Source of the DNA: Lacihabitans sp. CCS-44
Lineage (GTDB): Bacteria > Bacteroidota > Bacteroidia > Cytophagales > Spirosomataceae
Reading direction: 5' to 3'
Assembly (NCBI RefSeq): GCF_024343735.1
Contig: NZ_RJUE01000058.1
Coordinates: 1-64,000, forward strand
DNA length: 64,000 nucleotides
Shown in pieces: positions 1 to 9,074 of this stretch. Numbering within the stretch: the stretch's first letter is position 1; each line of letters begins with the position of its first letter. Below the pieces are notes generated by a model. That model did no database searches, had not been told where the DNA came from, and saw nothing but the letters and a program-made list of their open reading frames with translations. Both the position numbers and the translations under genes were made by a program.

Positions 1-1
1 A

Positions 2-592
2 CAAACTATGAGCGAGTTTTCTTCTAAGAAAATTGAGTTCGTAGCCAGAGCCAAAGAAAATCGCAAATACGAAGAGCTTTCGTCATTAATAAACTCGAAT
101 ACCGATTGTGACTTAGGGTCATTAACCTTATTAAAAGATAGTAAGGTCTACCTTTATACAGGAAAACCTATACAAAATAAAAAAGGAAATCTTCATTATA
201 GAGAGGAAATTGTACAGACTCCTTTACGGTTAATTATGACCGAAAGTAAAAACAATCGAGAGTATAAAATGGCATTTATCACCAATAACTTCGACTTGAC
301 GGCAAAGGAAATTACCGATATTTATAAAAAACGTTGGGACATAGAAGTGTTTTTTCGCTTTATAAAACAAGAGCTTAATGTAAGTCATCTAGTTTCACTA
401 AATGAAAATGGAATAAAAGTAATGCTTTACATGACTTTAATAGCAGCAATGCTGATACTTGTATATAAGTATGCCAACAACCTTAGTTATAAAACCGCAA
501 AAAGAAGGTTTAAAATGGAGGTCAGAAACTTGCTGATAAGAGAAATCGTAATCTTATCTGGTGGAAATCCTAATATACACTTTAAAACATAA
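2..592 (+). CDS. IS4-family transposase, C-terminal part (cut by window edge)
   Basis: The frame is open from the window edge, so the 5' end lies outside; the ATG at base 8 is probably internal. The visible 195 residues hold the IS4 signature Y-x2-R-x3-E-x6-K (YKKRWDIE followed by FRFIK, around residues 109-123 counted from the ATG), which carries the last acidic residue of the DDE catalytic triad. The upstream aspartates are not visible. IS4-family enzymes move their element by cut-and-paste transposition. The C-terminus ends naturally with TAA and is followed by a hairpin. Whether the element is complete cannot be judged from this side. Confidence 0.85.
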   Translation, partial: QTMSEFSSKKIEFVARAKENRKYEELSSLINSNTDCDLGSLTLLKDSKVYLYTGKPIQNKKGNLHYREEIVQTPLRLIMTESKNNREYKMAFITNNFDLTAKEITDIYKKRWDIEVFFRFIKQELNVSHLVSLNENGIKVMLYMTLIAAMLILVYKYANNLSYKTAKRRFKMEVRNLLIREIVILSGGNPNIHFKT

Positions 593-596
593 AAAT

Positions 597-616
597 GGCC
601 GGAATTTCTTCCGACC
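597..616 (+). terminator. Hairpin after the transposase
   Basis: GGCCGGAA, a 4-base loop and TTCCGACC form an 8-bp stem with one mismatch five bases after the transposase stop. There is no immediate T-run, though seven Ts follow about 20 bases later. It could be a terminator or part of the terminal structure of the insertion sequence. Confidence 0.4.
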
Positions 617-757
617 ATGACTACCTATCGAGGTGCTTTTTTTATGTATTAACTTTTCTGTATAATTTGAGATACTTATTCTATTCTTGAAAGCTTTGGA
701 TGCAATTAAAATGAACAAGCCAAATTGTATTTCATTTTGATTATTATAAAAGCAGTT

Positions 758-1843
758 TCAATCAAAAATGGCATAAACCGCAAAGGAAGCCAGCCAATGG
801 TCTCCGCCATAATTGCCAGAGGTGACGTTTGGTAAAGTCTTTTCTAGAAATTCTTGGGATTTTTTCTCAAACCTAGCTTTAAGTGGATTGGTTCTGGCCA
901 AAGATTTTGCGATACCCTTCATGCACCACGCTCTACTCAGGCTCAAGCCATCTAGATGCACAATTTGGAAATCAGTTCTATCTGATACCACTGGCATTTT
1001 GAGGATATTTTCAATAGATTTTGGTTCCAAAAAAGATTTAAACCAACCTTCAAATTCCCGTGGAGGCATTATTCTTCTCATCAAATCGGCGATTTCTAAG
1101 TTTGGCGAAAGAAAATCCGATCCGTCTGGCTCAAGATACGCGGGAGCATTTTTTTGTTCGTAATAAAACTCATTTGCTTTAGATATTACAGCCATTTCGA
1201 AAGTTTCGTTTTTGGTGGCGATTGCCCAATCCAGAGCAAAGCAAAGCCCAAAAGCGGTATTTGGGTGTACGCCTGTACGGTTGGGGTAGGTTTGTTTGGG
1301 TAAAAACTCCGTCCAAATTCTAACAATTTCTTTGGTGAGCGGCTGTAGGTTTTGGTGCCATTTTTTAGCCATTGGGTCGTTCCAAGTCAATAATTCTTGG
1401 TCGAGTTTGAGTAACCATGCCCAGCCGTAGGTTCTTTCAAAGGTTTTGGTGGTTTTGTATTTTGTGAAATACTCAGCTTCAGTCTTTATTTTTTCAGGTT
1501 TAAAACTGTTTTCTAAGGTTTTGATAATCTTGGCTTTATCTTTTATTTCTGGAAAGGTTTTAAGGAGTTTTATCAACATCCAATGGCCATGTACACTGGA
1601 GTGCCAGTCAAGGCAACCATAAAAACTGGGATGTAAATCAGAAGGCAGCATTTTGTGGTCGGCTGCTCCGTCTGAACTGTGCCCCGTTTTATTCGGAAAC
1701 TCTTGAGTTATGCAGTGAAGTGGCAACGAAGCCAGTTTTTCAGCCGTTTCTTGCGTAAAGAGTGGGTTGGTTTGGGAATAGGAATTGGTCATTGCCGAAA
1801 CAAGAAGCAGGAGGATTTTGACTGTTGTTTTTAGAATTTTCAT
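758..1843 (-). CDS. DUF2891 family protein, secreted
   Basis: 361 residues with a Sec signal peptide (hydrophobic core at residues 9-18, likely cut after SYSQ at residue 24). The segment LHPSFYGCLDWHSSVHGHW near residues 71-89 is the hallmark of DUF2891, an alpha-helical domain with no established biochemical role. It lies 29 bp after the GntP permease gene on the same strand, so the two are probably co-transcribed. A periplasmic protein paired with a sugar-acid permease suggests a part in handling the permease's substrate, but this is inference from position only. Confidence 0.8.
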   Translation of the reverse strand: MKILKTTVKILLLLVSAMTNSYSQTNPLFTQETAEKLASLPLHCITQEFPNKTGHSSDGAADHKMLPSDLHPSFYGCLDWHSSVHGHWMLIKLLKTFPEIKDKAKIIKTLENSFKPEKIKTEAEYFTKYKTTKTFERTYGWAWLLKLDQELLTWNDPMAKKWHQNLQPLTKEIVRIWTEFLPKQTYPNRTGVHPNTAFGLCFALDWAIATKNETFEMAVISKANEFYYEQKNAPAYLEPDGSDFLSPNLEIADLMRRIMPPREFEGWFKSFLEPKSIENILKMPVVSDRTDFQIVHLDGLSLSRAWCMKGIAKSLARTNPLKARFEKKSQEFLEKTLPNVTSGNYGGDHWLASFAVYAIFD

Positions 1844-1872
1844 GCTAAATATTGGTTGATATTAATGTAGTA

Positions 1873-3204
1873 TTAGTTAAAGATTAAATACAAAATACAT
1901 ACCATAACAAAACTCGCAACTCCTTGCAAGCCAGTCAGTAAAGTATGTGTTTTGAATGCGTCTTTTTGGCTGATTCCCGTAAACTGGGAAACTACCCAAA
2001 ACCAAGCGTCGTTGGCATGTGAAACTACCATGGCACCGCTTCCGATGGCCATTAATAATAAAGTAAGTTCGAAGGGTTTTACGAAACCGACAGAAATCAA
2101 AATAGGTGCTAAAAGGCTTGAGGTCAATACCATGGCTGAAGTGGTTGAGCCTTGTGCTGTTTTGAAAAAGGCAGCTATTAAAAACGCAAAAAGCAAGAAT
2201 ACTAAGCCTGAACTTTGATTATTCATGAGCCAATCTGTCATCATTTGTTTGAGAGACGTTTCCTTTAAAACTGCCCCAAAGGCTCCACCAGCACCCACCA
2301 AAACTAAAGTAGTTCCGCAATGGTTTATGCCACTTTTGAAACATTCCAAAAGCCTTTCTGCTGGTTTTTCGGGAAAAAGAAAATAGGAAAGAAATATGGC
2401 GAGTAAAAATGATATCAGCGGACTACCTATAAAACTCAGCCATGTGGTAATTTGCTCAGGAAACTCCAAAATTTTTGCGAACGAGGCTAGTGAAATAAGA
2501 ATAATGGGCAATAAAATGGGCATGAAGGCCAGCCAGGCGGGTGGTAGTTTTTTGTATTCTGGTGTTTCGGTAATCTCTTCATCATCAGTAATTAAAACCA
2601 GTTCTTTGGCGAATTTGTTGGCAAACCAAGTAGATAGAAATAAACTAGGAATAGATACCACGAGTCCAACGATAATCACCAAGCCTATAGAATCTGAAAT
2701 GTTTAAACTTCCCGCCGCCGATAAGGGTCCGGGAGTAGGAGGGACCAGTGTATGCGTGGCAAAAAGTCCTCCAGAAAGCCCAATGGCAATGGTGCCGAGC
2801 GGAACTTTAGATTTTTGAGCGACTATTTTGTTGAGTTTGGACAGAATGATAAAACCTGAATCGCAAAAAACTGGAATACCCACCAAGGCTCCAATGACCG
2901 ACATTGCGAAGGTCGGATATTTTTTTCCAAAAGAGTCAATAATCAAATCGGCTACTTTTACGGCCGCACCAGATTTATCCAAAATAGCACCAATTACACA
3001 GCCCAAAATCACCATTAGACCTATTTTGGTCATTAAATCGCCAAATCCCTTGCCGATGGTTTCTGCTAGCTTGTCGATGGGCAGCCCAGCCGAAATACCC
3101 ACAAAAAGTGCTGCAATAAGTAATCCAGCCAAAGGGTGAATTTTGAAAACGGTGGAAGAAAGTACAATGAATGCTATTGCAATCAGGACTATGAGAAGAA
3201 TCAT
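1873..3204 (-). CDS. GntP-family permease (gluconate/sugar acid:H+ symporter)
   Basis: 443 residues, the usual length for GntP proteins, and almost entirely hydrophobic with about 12 membrane segments. Family landmarks are visible: an IHPLAGLL segment near residue 22, GIPVFCDSGF near residue 108, and THTLVPPTPGPLSAA near residue 150. Family members import gluconate or related sugar acids with protons across the inner membrane; the substrate here cannot be told from sequence. It is the first gene of a two-gene unit with the DUF2891 protein. No kinase or dehydratase for gluconate lies nearby. Confidence 0.9.
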   Translation of the reverse strand: MILLIVLIAIAFIVLSSTVFKIHPLAGLLIAALFVGISAGLPIDKLAETIGKGFGDLMTKIGLMVILGCVIGAILDKSGAAVKVADLIIDSFGKKYPTFAMSVIGALVGIPVFCDSGFIILSKLNKIVAQKSKVPLGTIAIGLSGGLFATHTLVPPTPGPLSAAGSLNISDSIGLVIIVGLVVSIPSLFLSTWFANKFAKELVLITDDEEITETPEYKKLPPAWLAFMPILLPIILISLASFAKILEFPEQITTWLSFIGSPLISFLLAIFLSYFLFPEKPAERLLECFKSGINHCGTTLVLVGAGGAFGAVLKETSLKQMMTDWLMNNQSSGLVFLLFAFLIAAFFKTAQGSTTSAMVLTSSLLAPILISVGFVKPFELTLLLMAIGSGAMVVSHANDAWFWVVSQFTGISQKDAFKTHTLLTGLQGVASFVMVCILYLIFN

Positions 3205-3285
3205 TTAAGGTTGGGTATTTTTGAAATACTAAGATGACAATATTTGGTGGCAAAGCCAAGAATTAATGTGGTTTTATAATTTCTT

Positions 3286-4884
3286 TTACCATTTTGCTTC
3301 TATCCAAACCACAATAAACATGGCCAAACAGATGAGTAAACGCAACCAATCAGGTAGGATTTCAGACTCGTCATTGCGTTCAGATTGTTCGCCATTTTGA
3401 ATCGTGTTGTAGGAATTCAGGATGTTTTTTGTTTGCACAAAGTATTGGTCAGCAGTAGAAACTTCATTTACAAATACTTCTAAACTGTCATTGATGGTTT
3501 GCCAGTTGGCTTTTCTAAATACATATTTGCCGATACTTGTATATTCGTTTATTGGAGATGTTTTGGTATAAATGGTATCGCTTTTTGTTTTGAAAATGTC
3601 CTGAGCTTTTTCGAAATTATTGAATCTTAAGGTCGTAAATTGATTTTGAAGGATGGGAGCTTTTATCTCAATGTTGTTTTTCCGAACTGGCTGTAAAAAT
3701 TGTAGTACACTTCCCCAAATATTGCGATAAGTAATACTATCGCCAGATAAGAGTAAAGGGTAAGTTTCCGAAATCAAACTTACACCCACTCGTTTTTGAG
3801 AAATAGCAATCGGCCATTTGCTGAGTTTCTGTTGACTTTTACTCTCTTTAAAAACAAATGGTAAAGCTATCAAGTCGTTAGGCAGTTTTGATTCACTTTC
3901 AGTACTAATTCTTTGTAATGCAAAACCCTCTCCGAAGGATTTATTGACCACTGATATATCTTTTTCGTTCAAGTTGTATAGAAAAACGCCGCCTCCGGCT
4001 TTTAAAGTTTTGGAGCAGGTTGGATTGCCTAGTCTTGCTGGAGTGGCAAAAACTAAGTTATAGGCGTTTGTTTTGGTTTGATTTATATTGGTTTTACTCT
4101 GGGTATTTTTGCTCACTGCTGTTTCGACATCTACCGTGTGTCCATTTTTTCCGAGCCATTCCGAAAGCATTTTGGTTTCAAAATCCGGGTTCTCGGCTAA
4201 AACTAGGATTTTAAGCTTTGGTGTTGGCCGAGAATAGTATTTTATTTCACGAATCATCTCACCATTCAAATCCAGATTGACGTTTGTTTTGCCAACCGAA
4301 AACGATGGAAATGAGAGCGAGAAAGTTTGAACACCTTTTTCAAGTTTCACACTGTCAAGTGTTTGTGTTCCAAATTTTAACTTAAGTGTGCTCGGTTCTT
4401 CTAAATCTATCAGTCCGTTAATTTCCTGGGTTTCATTTTGGAAAAGTACAGCCCGCCAGCTGAGGTTTTGGATTTCGTTTTTCTTGAATTCAGGATAAAA
4501 CTGGACGTTTTTGCCTGACAATTGCGTTAAAAACTCTGCAGTGAATTTCTGGCCTAACAAATTGATTTGTAGATTCTTCTCTTGAAATTCTTTTTCGTAT
4601 TTAGTTGGAGAAATTACCGTTTCTAATGCTAGGCTATCTTTGATTTTTTCTAGAAATTGGTCTGAAATTTGGCTATCGCTTATGCCTAATTTATCTAGAT
4701 TTCTATTGTTTTTAGTTTTAGGTGGAAATATCAACAATACGAATGACAACCAAAGCAAAACATTGATAATGAGTTTGGTGTATTTCCTTTTTTGGTTTTT
4801 ATGACGAAATATCCAATATAATTGTAGGGCTAACAGTATTATTAGCAATGCAATGAGGACAATATTTTGCGTTTTTTCGGTCAA
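3286..4884 (-). CDS. BatA/B-operon membrane protein with large periplasmic region
   Basis: 532 residues: two N-terminal membrane helices (about residues 7-27 and 38-54), a long soluble region rich in beta-strand character, and a final helix close to the C-terminus (LLICLAMFIVVWIEA). I do not recognise a named domain; the layout resembles the von Willebrand/glutamine-amidotransferase-like proteins that close MoxR-DUF58-BatA operons in Bacteroidota. It is the last gene of the six-gene operon, one base after the preceding gene. Probable inner-membrane component of the complex served by the MoxR ATPase. Function unknown. Confidence 0.6.
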   Translation of the reverse strand: MTEKTQNIVLIALLIILLALQLYWIFRHKNQKRKYTKLIINVLLWLSFVLLIFPPKTKNNRNLDKLGISDSQISDQFLEKIKDSLALETVISPTKYEKEFQEKNLQINLLGQKFTAEFLTQLSGKNVQFYPEFKKNEIQNLSWRAVLFQNETQEINGLIDLEEPSTLKLKFGTQTLDSVKLEKGVQTFSLSFPSFSVGKTNVNLDLNGEMIREIKYYSRPTPKLKILVLAENPDFETKMLSEWLGKNGHTVDVETAVSKNTQSKTNINQTKTNAYNLVFATPARLGNPTCSKTLKAGGGVFLYNLNEKDISVVNKSFGEGFALQRISTESESKLPNDLIALPFVFKESKSQQKLSKWPIAISQKRVGVSLISETYPLLLSGDSITYRNIWGSVLQFLQPVRKNNIEIKAPILQNQFTTLRFNNFEKAQDIFKTKSDTIYTKTSPINEYTSIGKYVFRKANWQTINDSLEVFVNEVSTADQYFVQTKNILNSYNTIQNGEQSERNDESEILPDWLRLLICLAMFIVVWIEAKW

Positions 4885-4885
4885 T

Positions 4886-7045
4886 TTATTTCAAATGTTT
4901 TCTAAAAGCCATCTCCAGTGCTTTGTTATTCGTAGTGGTCTTTCCATCTTTGTTTTTTTGGTTTTCGAAATTTAAAACGGCCAATAGGCTCGTTTTTAAA
5001 TTCTCTTTTTGCTGCTTTGTCACCATCTTGGTGTTTATGATGGCTTGTATGTCTCTTATAATAAGACTTTTGATATTGGGAAGTTCAGACAAAGCTTGGC
5101 CGAGACGAAGCATTTTTTGCTTATCGGTGTTGTCAATTTTTTCTTTTTCAAGAATATCAATAATAGAGGCGGCCAGGAGACGAGTTTCTGCCTCAAAAAA
5201 TTCTTTACTAATGGTTTGTTTTGCATTGAATTTTGTCAACTCGCCCGTAAGTCGTTTTTCTTTTTCTTTGATGGGAGGTGGGTCAAATCCAGTTTTCTTT
5301 ACATATACCCGGGCTTTTTGTTGTGCCTCTTTTAAATAGGCAAGTGCCTTATTTTCAAATGGTAATGCTTTCTCTGGTTCGTAAAGTCTCAAGTGAAGTT
5401 CCGACTGCCACATTTGTTCTAAGGCCATTTTGAGTAAACTTCTTGTTGATTGTTCATAGAAAGTGTTCGTCTCGGCGTCGTCATGCGAATGCACATATTC
5501 GGCCATTAGGGCAGCTAATGGATCCTGATTGGAGTTCGGATTTTCAATAGCGTGTGTATGCTCCTGTCCATGTTGTTCGTGCTCGTGGTTGTCTTCCTGT
5601 TCTTCGGAGTCATGGGCATGCACAAAACCCTTCATAAAATCTCCATCTTCCTCTTCATGCGGGGCAGCTCCGATGCTATTTTCAAATTCCTCTCCCAAAT
5701 ATTGGCCGTATCTTAATCTGAGTACTTTTTGGTCATAGCCGATTTCGTTAGATTCAGAATTAAATACTGCTGGTTTAATCTTGTTGCGTTTTTTGATTAG
5801 TTTCTCGGTATCGATGATTATTTGCCTTTGGCTTCTAAAATACTCCGGCAAAATATTCATGGCCATTGTGGCTAAATCTGACTCGTCCTTGGAGGCGGTA
5901 TCTTTAAAGACCACAAAGTAAGTGTCTGATTTTGTGAAGTTTGGCTCGGGTGTTTTGTTGTCAAATGCCGCCCAGTAATAGTAAAGTTCGTCTCCTGGAC
6001 TGAAGTTTAGAGCTTTCAAGTCTATATTTTTTGAGATATTGGCTTCATGAAAATTGGTGCTTCCCACTGGCCATTTTACTTCTCTGAATTTTACGTTTTC
6101 GCCAGAACCACGAGCCACAGTGGCTACGATAAAGGCTTGGCTGACCTTAAAATCGTCCGATATTTTTGCCTGAATTTGTATATTTTTCGGGTCTTTTAGC
6201 TGATGAAATTTGTAGAGTTCTTTTGACGTAGGTTCTATTTTAGGTGGATTATCAGGAAGAGCCTCGATTCTGTAAAATGCTGATTGGTAGATTAATGAGT
6301 CTTTTTTGTATGCCTTAATGGAATAAAAGCCACTGTGTAAAATTTGGTCAGAATGTGTAAAGATGCCTCCATTTCGTTTGAAAACTATACTTTTTCCTTT
6401 TGCATTTTCTATAGTTACGGTAATGTTTTCGGCATTCTCAAACTTTACTGTCCAAACTAACCTTGAACCCGTAATGACTTCGGCGTTTAAATTTTCGGAT
6501 ACCTTTTTCGGCAAACCTGTATATTGGGGAGGATTTATCTGTAATGTCGAGCCTTTGTATTGTGCCTGTTTTGGCCCAGAAGTTTTTATTTCTGAGTCAA
6601 GTATTTTTTCTATTGATTGGGTAGAGTCTTTTATTTTTTTAGGGATAAATGAGAAGGCCGAGCTTAAAATAGCAAAGAGAAATAATACCCAAAAAGCTTT
6701 ATCCAGCTTCAAAGGGACTTGGATTTTGGTTTCCAAAATTCTCTCTATTTGCATTTCTTCAGCAATATTCAGTTTCGGTTTTTCAATCAGAGCCAAACTG
6801 TGTTCAAGCTGTGGATTGTGCTTATGTATGAAATTTTTGGCCAGCTCGTTTTTCTTTTTCCAAGCCTTAAAGAATACGCTCGAAATGAAGAATCCAATGA
6901 TGGAAATAGATAATGAAATTCCAGATTTACCCACCAAATAGAACGTCAAAAAATACAATGCAATAGCCACAAAAATGCACTTTAGGATGTCTATCAGCAA
7001 CATTCTAAGGGATACTTTTGAAACTATGTTATTGAGTCTATTCAT
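4886..7045 (-). CDS. Large membrane protein of the MoxR-DUF58-BatA operon (DUF4175-like), His-rich loop
   Basis: 719 residues: two N-terminal membrane helices (about 14-60), a third at about 117-137, then a long soluble part that is probably periplasmic. Arrangement and position match the DUF4175-like proteins of Bacteroidota MoxR operons. Residues about 455-525 are unusually rich in His, Glu and Asp (clusters such as VHAHDSEEQE, HEHEQHGQEH and VHSHDDAE), which looks like a metal-binding or charge-sensing linker; the C-terminal 170 residues look helical. The start overlaps the end of the upstream BatA-like gene by 4 bp, typical of translational coupling. The role may be envelope stress or aerotolerance, by family context only. 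Confidence 0.6.
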   Translation of the reverse strand: MNRLNNIVSKVSLRMLLIDILKCIFVAIALYFLTFYLVGKSGISLSISIIGFFISSVFFKAWKKKNELAKNFIHKHNPQLEHSLALIEKPKLNIAEEMQIERILETKIQVPLKLDKAFWVLFLFAILSSAFSFIPKKIKDSTQSIEKILDSEIKTSGPKQAQYKGSTLQINPPQYTGLPKKVSENLNAEVITGSRLVWTVKFENAENITVTIENAKGKSIVFKRNGGIFTHSDQILHSGFYSIKAYKKDSLIYQSAFYRIEALPDNPPKIEPTSKELYKFHQLKDPKNIQIQAKISDDFKVSQAFIVATVARGSGENVKFREVKWPVGSTNFHEANISKNIDLKALNFSPGDELYYYWAAFDNKTPEPNFTKSDTYFVVFKDTASKDESDLATMAMNILPEYFRSQRQIIIDTEKLIKKRNKIKPAVFNSESNEIGYDQKVLRLRYGQYLGEEFENSIGAAPHEEEDGDFMKGFVHAHDSEEQEDNHEHEQHGQEHTHAIENPNSNQDPLAALMAEYVHSHDDAETNTFYEQSTRSLLKMALEQMWQSELHLRLYEPEKALPFENKALAYLKEAQQKARVYVKKTGFDPPPIKEKEKRLTGELTKFNAKQTISKEFFEAETRLLAASIIDILEKEKIDNTDKQKMLRLGQALSELPNIKSLIIRDIQAIINTKMVTKQQKENLKTSLLAVLNFENQKNKDGKTTTNNKALEMAFRKHLK

Positions 7046-8193
7046 TTGTTATTTTTAAGCGAAATCCAACGTTCTATCAGCACTACTCCTAGGAATAGCA
7101 TGCACAAGTATTTGTCAATGAGTGTTTTATCTTTGTGGTTTATAATGGTTTTTTCTTTGAAAATGTCTTTTAATTGCTGCTTGCTCAAATGATTATTCGG
7201 TGAAACCATTTGGTAGTGTTCTAGAAGAACTTCAAGTATTTGGGTGGGTAATTCCGCCCGAAATACATTTCCCGAGTTTGGGTTTTCATCGAGTGTAATC
7301 ACATTTTTGGCATTACTTTGTAATCCGTTTGTCAAGATTATTAAATCGGCATTTTTGTATTTAGTGGCTCCATTTCCGATGGCAAGCTCAGGATTGTTTT
7401 TGTCATAAATAAAAGGAAATCCATAAACTTCTTTGATGGCTTCAAAAGCCGCATTAATGCTTTTGTTTTCTAAAGGATTGCTTGTTTCTATAGCTACTTT
7501 AATCTCTGCTTTTTCAAGAATTTTTTTAGAAGGTTTTGTGGAGCTCCTTATAAGTTTGTGCTCCTCATTTAAATAAATATATTCATTAGTAGCTAATACT
7601 TTAGCTCCATCTTTTTGGGTTTTGTTGGAGAAATTGATTTCAGAGAATTTCGGTGAAAACACATTGGGGTTTTCTTTGAAGTCTATATCATTTGGTACGT
7701 AAAGGATAATTTTACTTTTCGATAGATTTAAATCCTTTGCTTTTGAAATACTTTGTAAATCAGTCAATTGTATATCTTTTTCTTCAAAGTCAGTGTCTAT
7801 TTCACTAAGTTTTTGTTCTAAATTATCAATGAAATAAACGGATTCTTTTTTATTGAATGCTTCATTTATTTCGAATTTAAATTCATTTACTGTCGCTTTA
7901 TTTTTTGCCAGAATATGGATTTTCTCCAATTGGGTAGTATCGTTTTTTTGCCAAAAATCTATTAGAGGTTTGGCTATTATCAAAACCAAAATGACAAATG
8001 CTAAAATCCTTAAAATGAGTAACAAAAGATCTTCAAATCTGAATCCCTTAGCCTTTAGTTTTTGGCTTTCTACCAACCATTTCATTGCTGCCCAATCTAC
8101 ATTTCTTGCCTGTTTTTGATTCCAGAAATGTATCAAAATCGGGGCGGCGATGGCTGCCAATCCCCAAAGTATATTTGGGTTTATTAGCTCCAT
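7042..8193 (-). CDS. BatA-domain membrane protein
   Basis: 383 residues. The N-terminus (NPNILWGLAAIAAPILIHFW, then RFEDLLLLILRILAFVILVLIIAKPLI) is the double-transmembrane BatA/N-terminal domain found next to MoxR and DUF58 genes; a last helix near the C-terminus (YLCMLFLGVVLIERW) anchors the other end. The middle is soluble and has no vWA MIDAS motif that I can see, so it is a BatA-type scaffold rather than a full vWA protein. It overlaps the DUF58 gene upstream by 10 bp and the next gene by 4 bp. Bat proteins were linked to oxygen tolerance in Bacteroides; the mechanism is not known. Confidence 0.8.
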   Translation of the reverse strand: MELINPNILWGLAAIAAPILIHFWNQKQARNVDWAAMKWLVESQKLKAKGFRFEDLLLLILRILAFVILVLIIAKPLIDFWQKNDTTQLEKIHILAKNKATVNEFKFEINEAFNKKESVYFIDNLEQKLSEIDTDFEEKDIQLTDLQSISKAKDLNLSKSKIILYVPNDIDFKENPNVFSPKFSEINFSNKTQKDGAKVLATNEYIYLNEEHKLIRSSTKPSKKILEKAEIKVAIETSNPLENKSINAAFEAIKEVYGFPFIYDKNNPELAIGNGATKYKNADLIILTNGLQSNAKNVITLDENPNSGNVFRAELPTQILEVLLEHYQMVSPNNHLSKQQLKDIFKEKTIINHKDKTLIDKYLCMLFLGVVLIERWISLKNNK

Positions 8194-9050
8194 TTTAGCA
8201 TTTTTAGTGAATTTTTGAGAACTTCTGCTACAGGATCATTGAGTTGACATCTAAAGAAATTTACATTTTCAATTTTTAGCTCACTTTCGAGTTCGTCAAG
8301 ATATGCGTTGAATGATTTCAAGTAAGCGTTTCTGGTTTCATTGGGACTAAGTTCTTTATCTTTTCCAGTTTCTAAATCCCGAAATTTTATAACCCCCTCC
8401 CAATCAAAGTTAACTTCCTTTTCGCCCAATATTTGATAGAGTAGAATCTGCTTTCCAGGCCTAGACCAACGATTTATCAGTTCGTAGAATTCGTTGTCGG
8501 TTTGAAAAAAGTCTGAAGCAAAAATGAGTAATTCCTTATTTTTGGACTGAAACTCAGGGAAATTTACTTTTTCAAAGCTCCAGTTTCCTACCGCCTTGGC
8601 GTTCTCTAGGCCGTATAATATTTTTTGAAAACTCTGTTTTCCTTGACTCGCCAGCAGTTCGAGTTTGCCATTTTTTAATGCAAAAAGATTCATTTCATCG
8701 TTCTGCTTAAATCCCAAATAGGCAAAAGATGCCAGCAGAATTTTGGCGAAATATAATCTTGAGACACTATTTTCGGTGTAGTTCATAGAACCTGAAAGGT
8801 CTATGATAAAATTTATGGTGAGCGTACTTTCAGTTGCTGATTCTCTTACTTGGTGTTTCTCTGTACGTGCAAACAGTTTCCAATCTATACTTTTGGGGTC
8901 GTCGCCTGGTCTATAATGTCGGTATTGCTCAAACTCAGCCCCAGTGCCTGACCTTTTGCTATTGTGCAGCCCAAGTACGACCAGGTCACTCACCAATTTG
9001 GCGGCGAGCTGTAGGTTATTGACTTTTATGAGGTCTTGGGCAAGCGACAT
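8184..9050 (-). CDS. DUF58 domain protein
   Basis: 288 residues. It has the DUF58 core (HYRPGDDPKSIDWKLFART, residues 45-63) followed by a vWA-like strand with the metal-ion-dependent adhesion motif DLSGSM at residues 84-89. DUF58 proteins are regular partners of MoxR AAA ATPases, which are thought to act on them as chaperones or remodelers in the cytoplasm or at the inner membrane. It starts 24 bp after the moxR stop and overlaps the BatA gene by 10 bp, so it is firmly in the operon. Confidence 0.9.
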   Translation of the reverse strand: MSLAQDLIKVNNLQLAAKLVSDLVVLGLHNSKRSGTGAEFEQYRHYRPGDDPKSIDWKLFARTEKHQVRESATESTLTINFIIDLSGSMNYTENSVSRLYFAKILLASFAYLGFKQNDEMNLFALKNGKLELLASQGKQSFQKILYGLENAKAVGNWSFEKVNFPEFQSKNKELLIFASDFFQTDNEFYELINRWSRPGKQILLYQILGEKEVNFDWEGVIKFRDLETGKDKELSPNETRNAYLKSFNAYLDELESELKIENVNFFRCQLNDPVAEVLKNSLKMLKWS

Positions 9051-9074
9051 AGATATTGGGTAAAATCGATTTCT

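Noticed and set aside
813-1163. Plus-strand frame inside the DUF2891 gene
   Set aside because: It lies wholly antisense to a gene with clear family signatures; no domain or signal of its own. The same applies to the antisense frames in the GntP, MoxR, TldD, TonB and RecQ genes.
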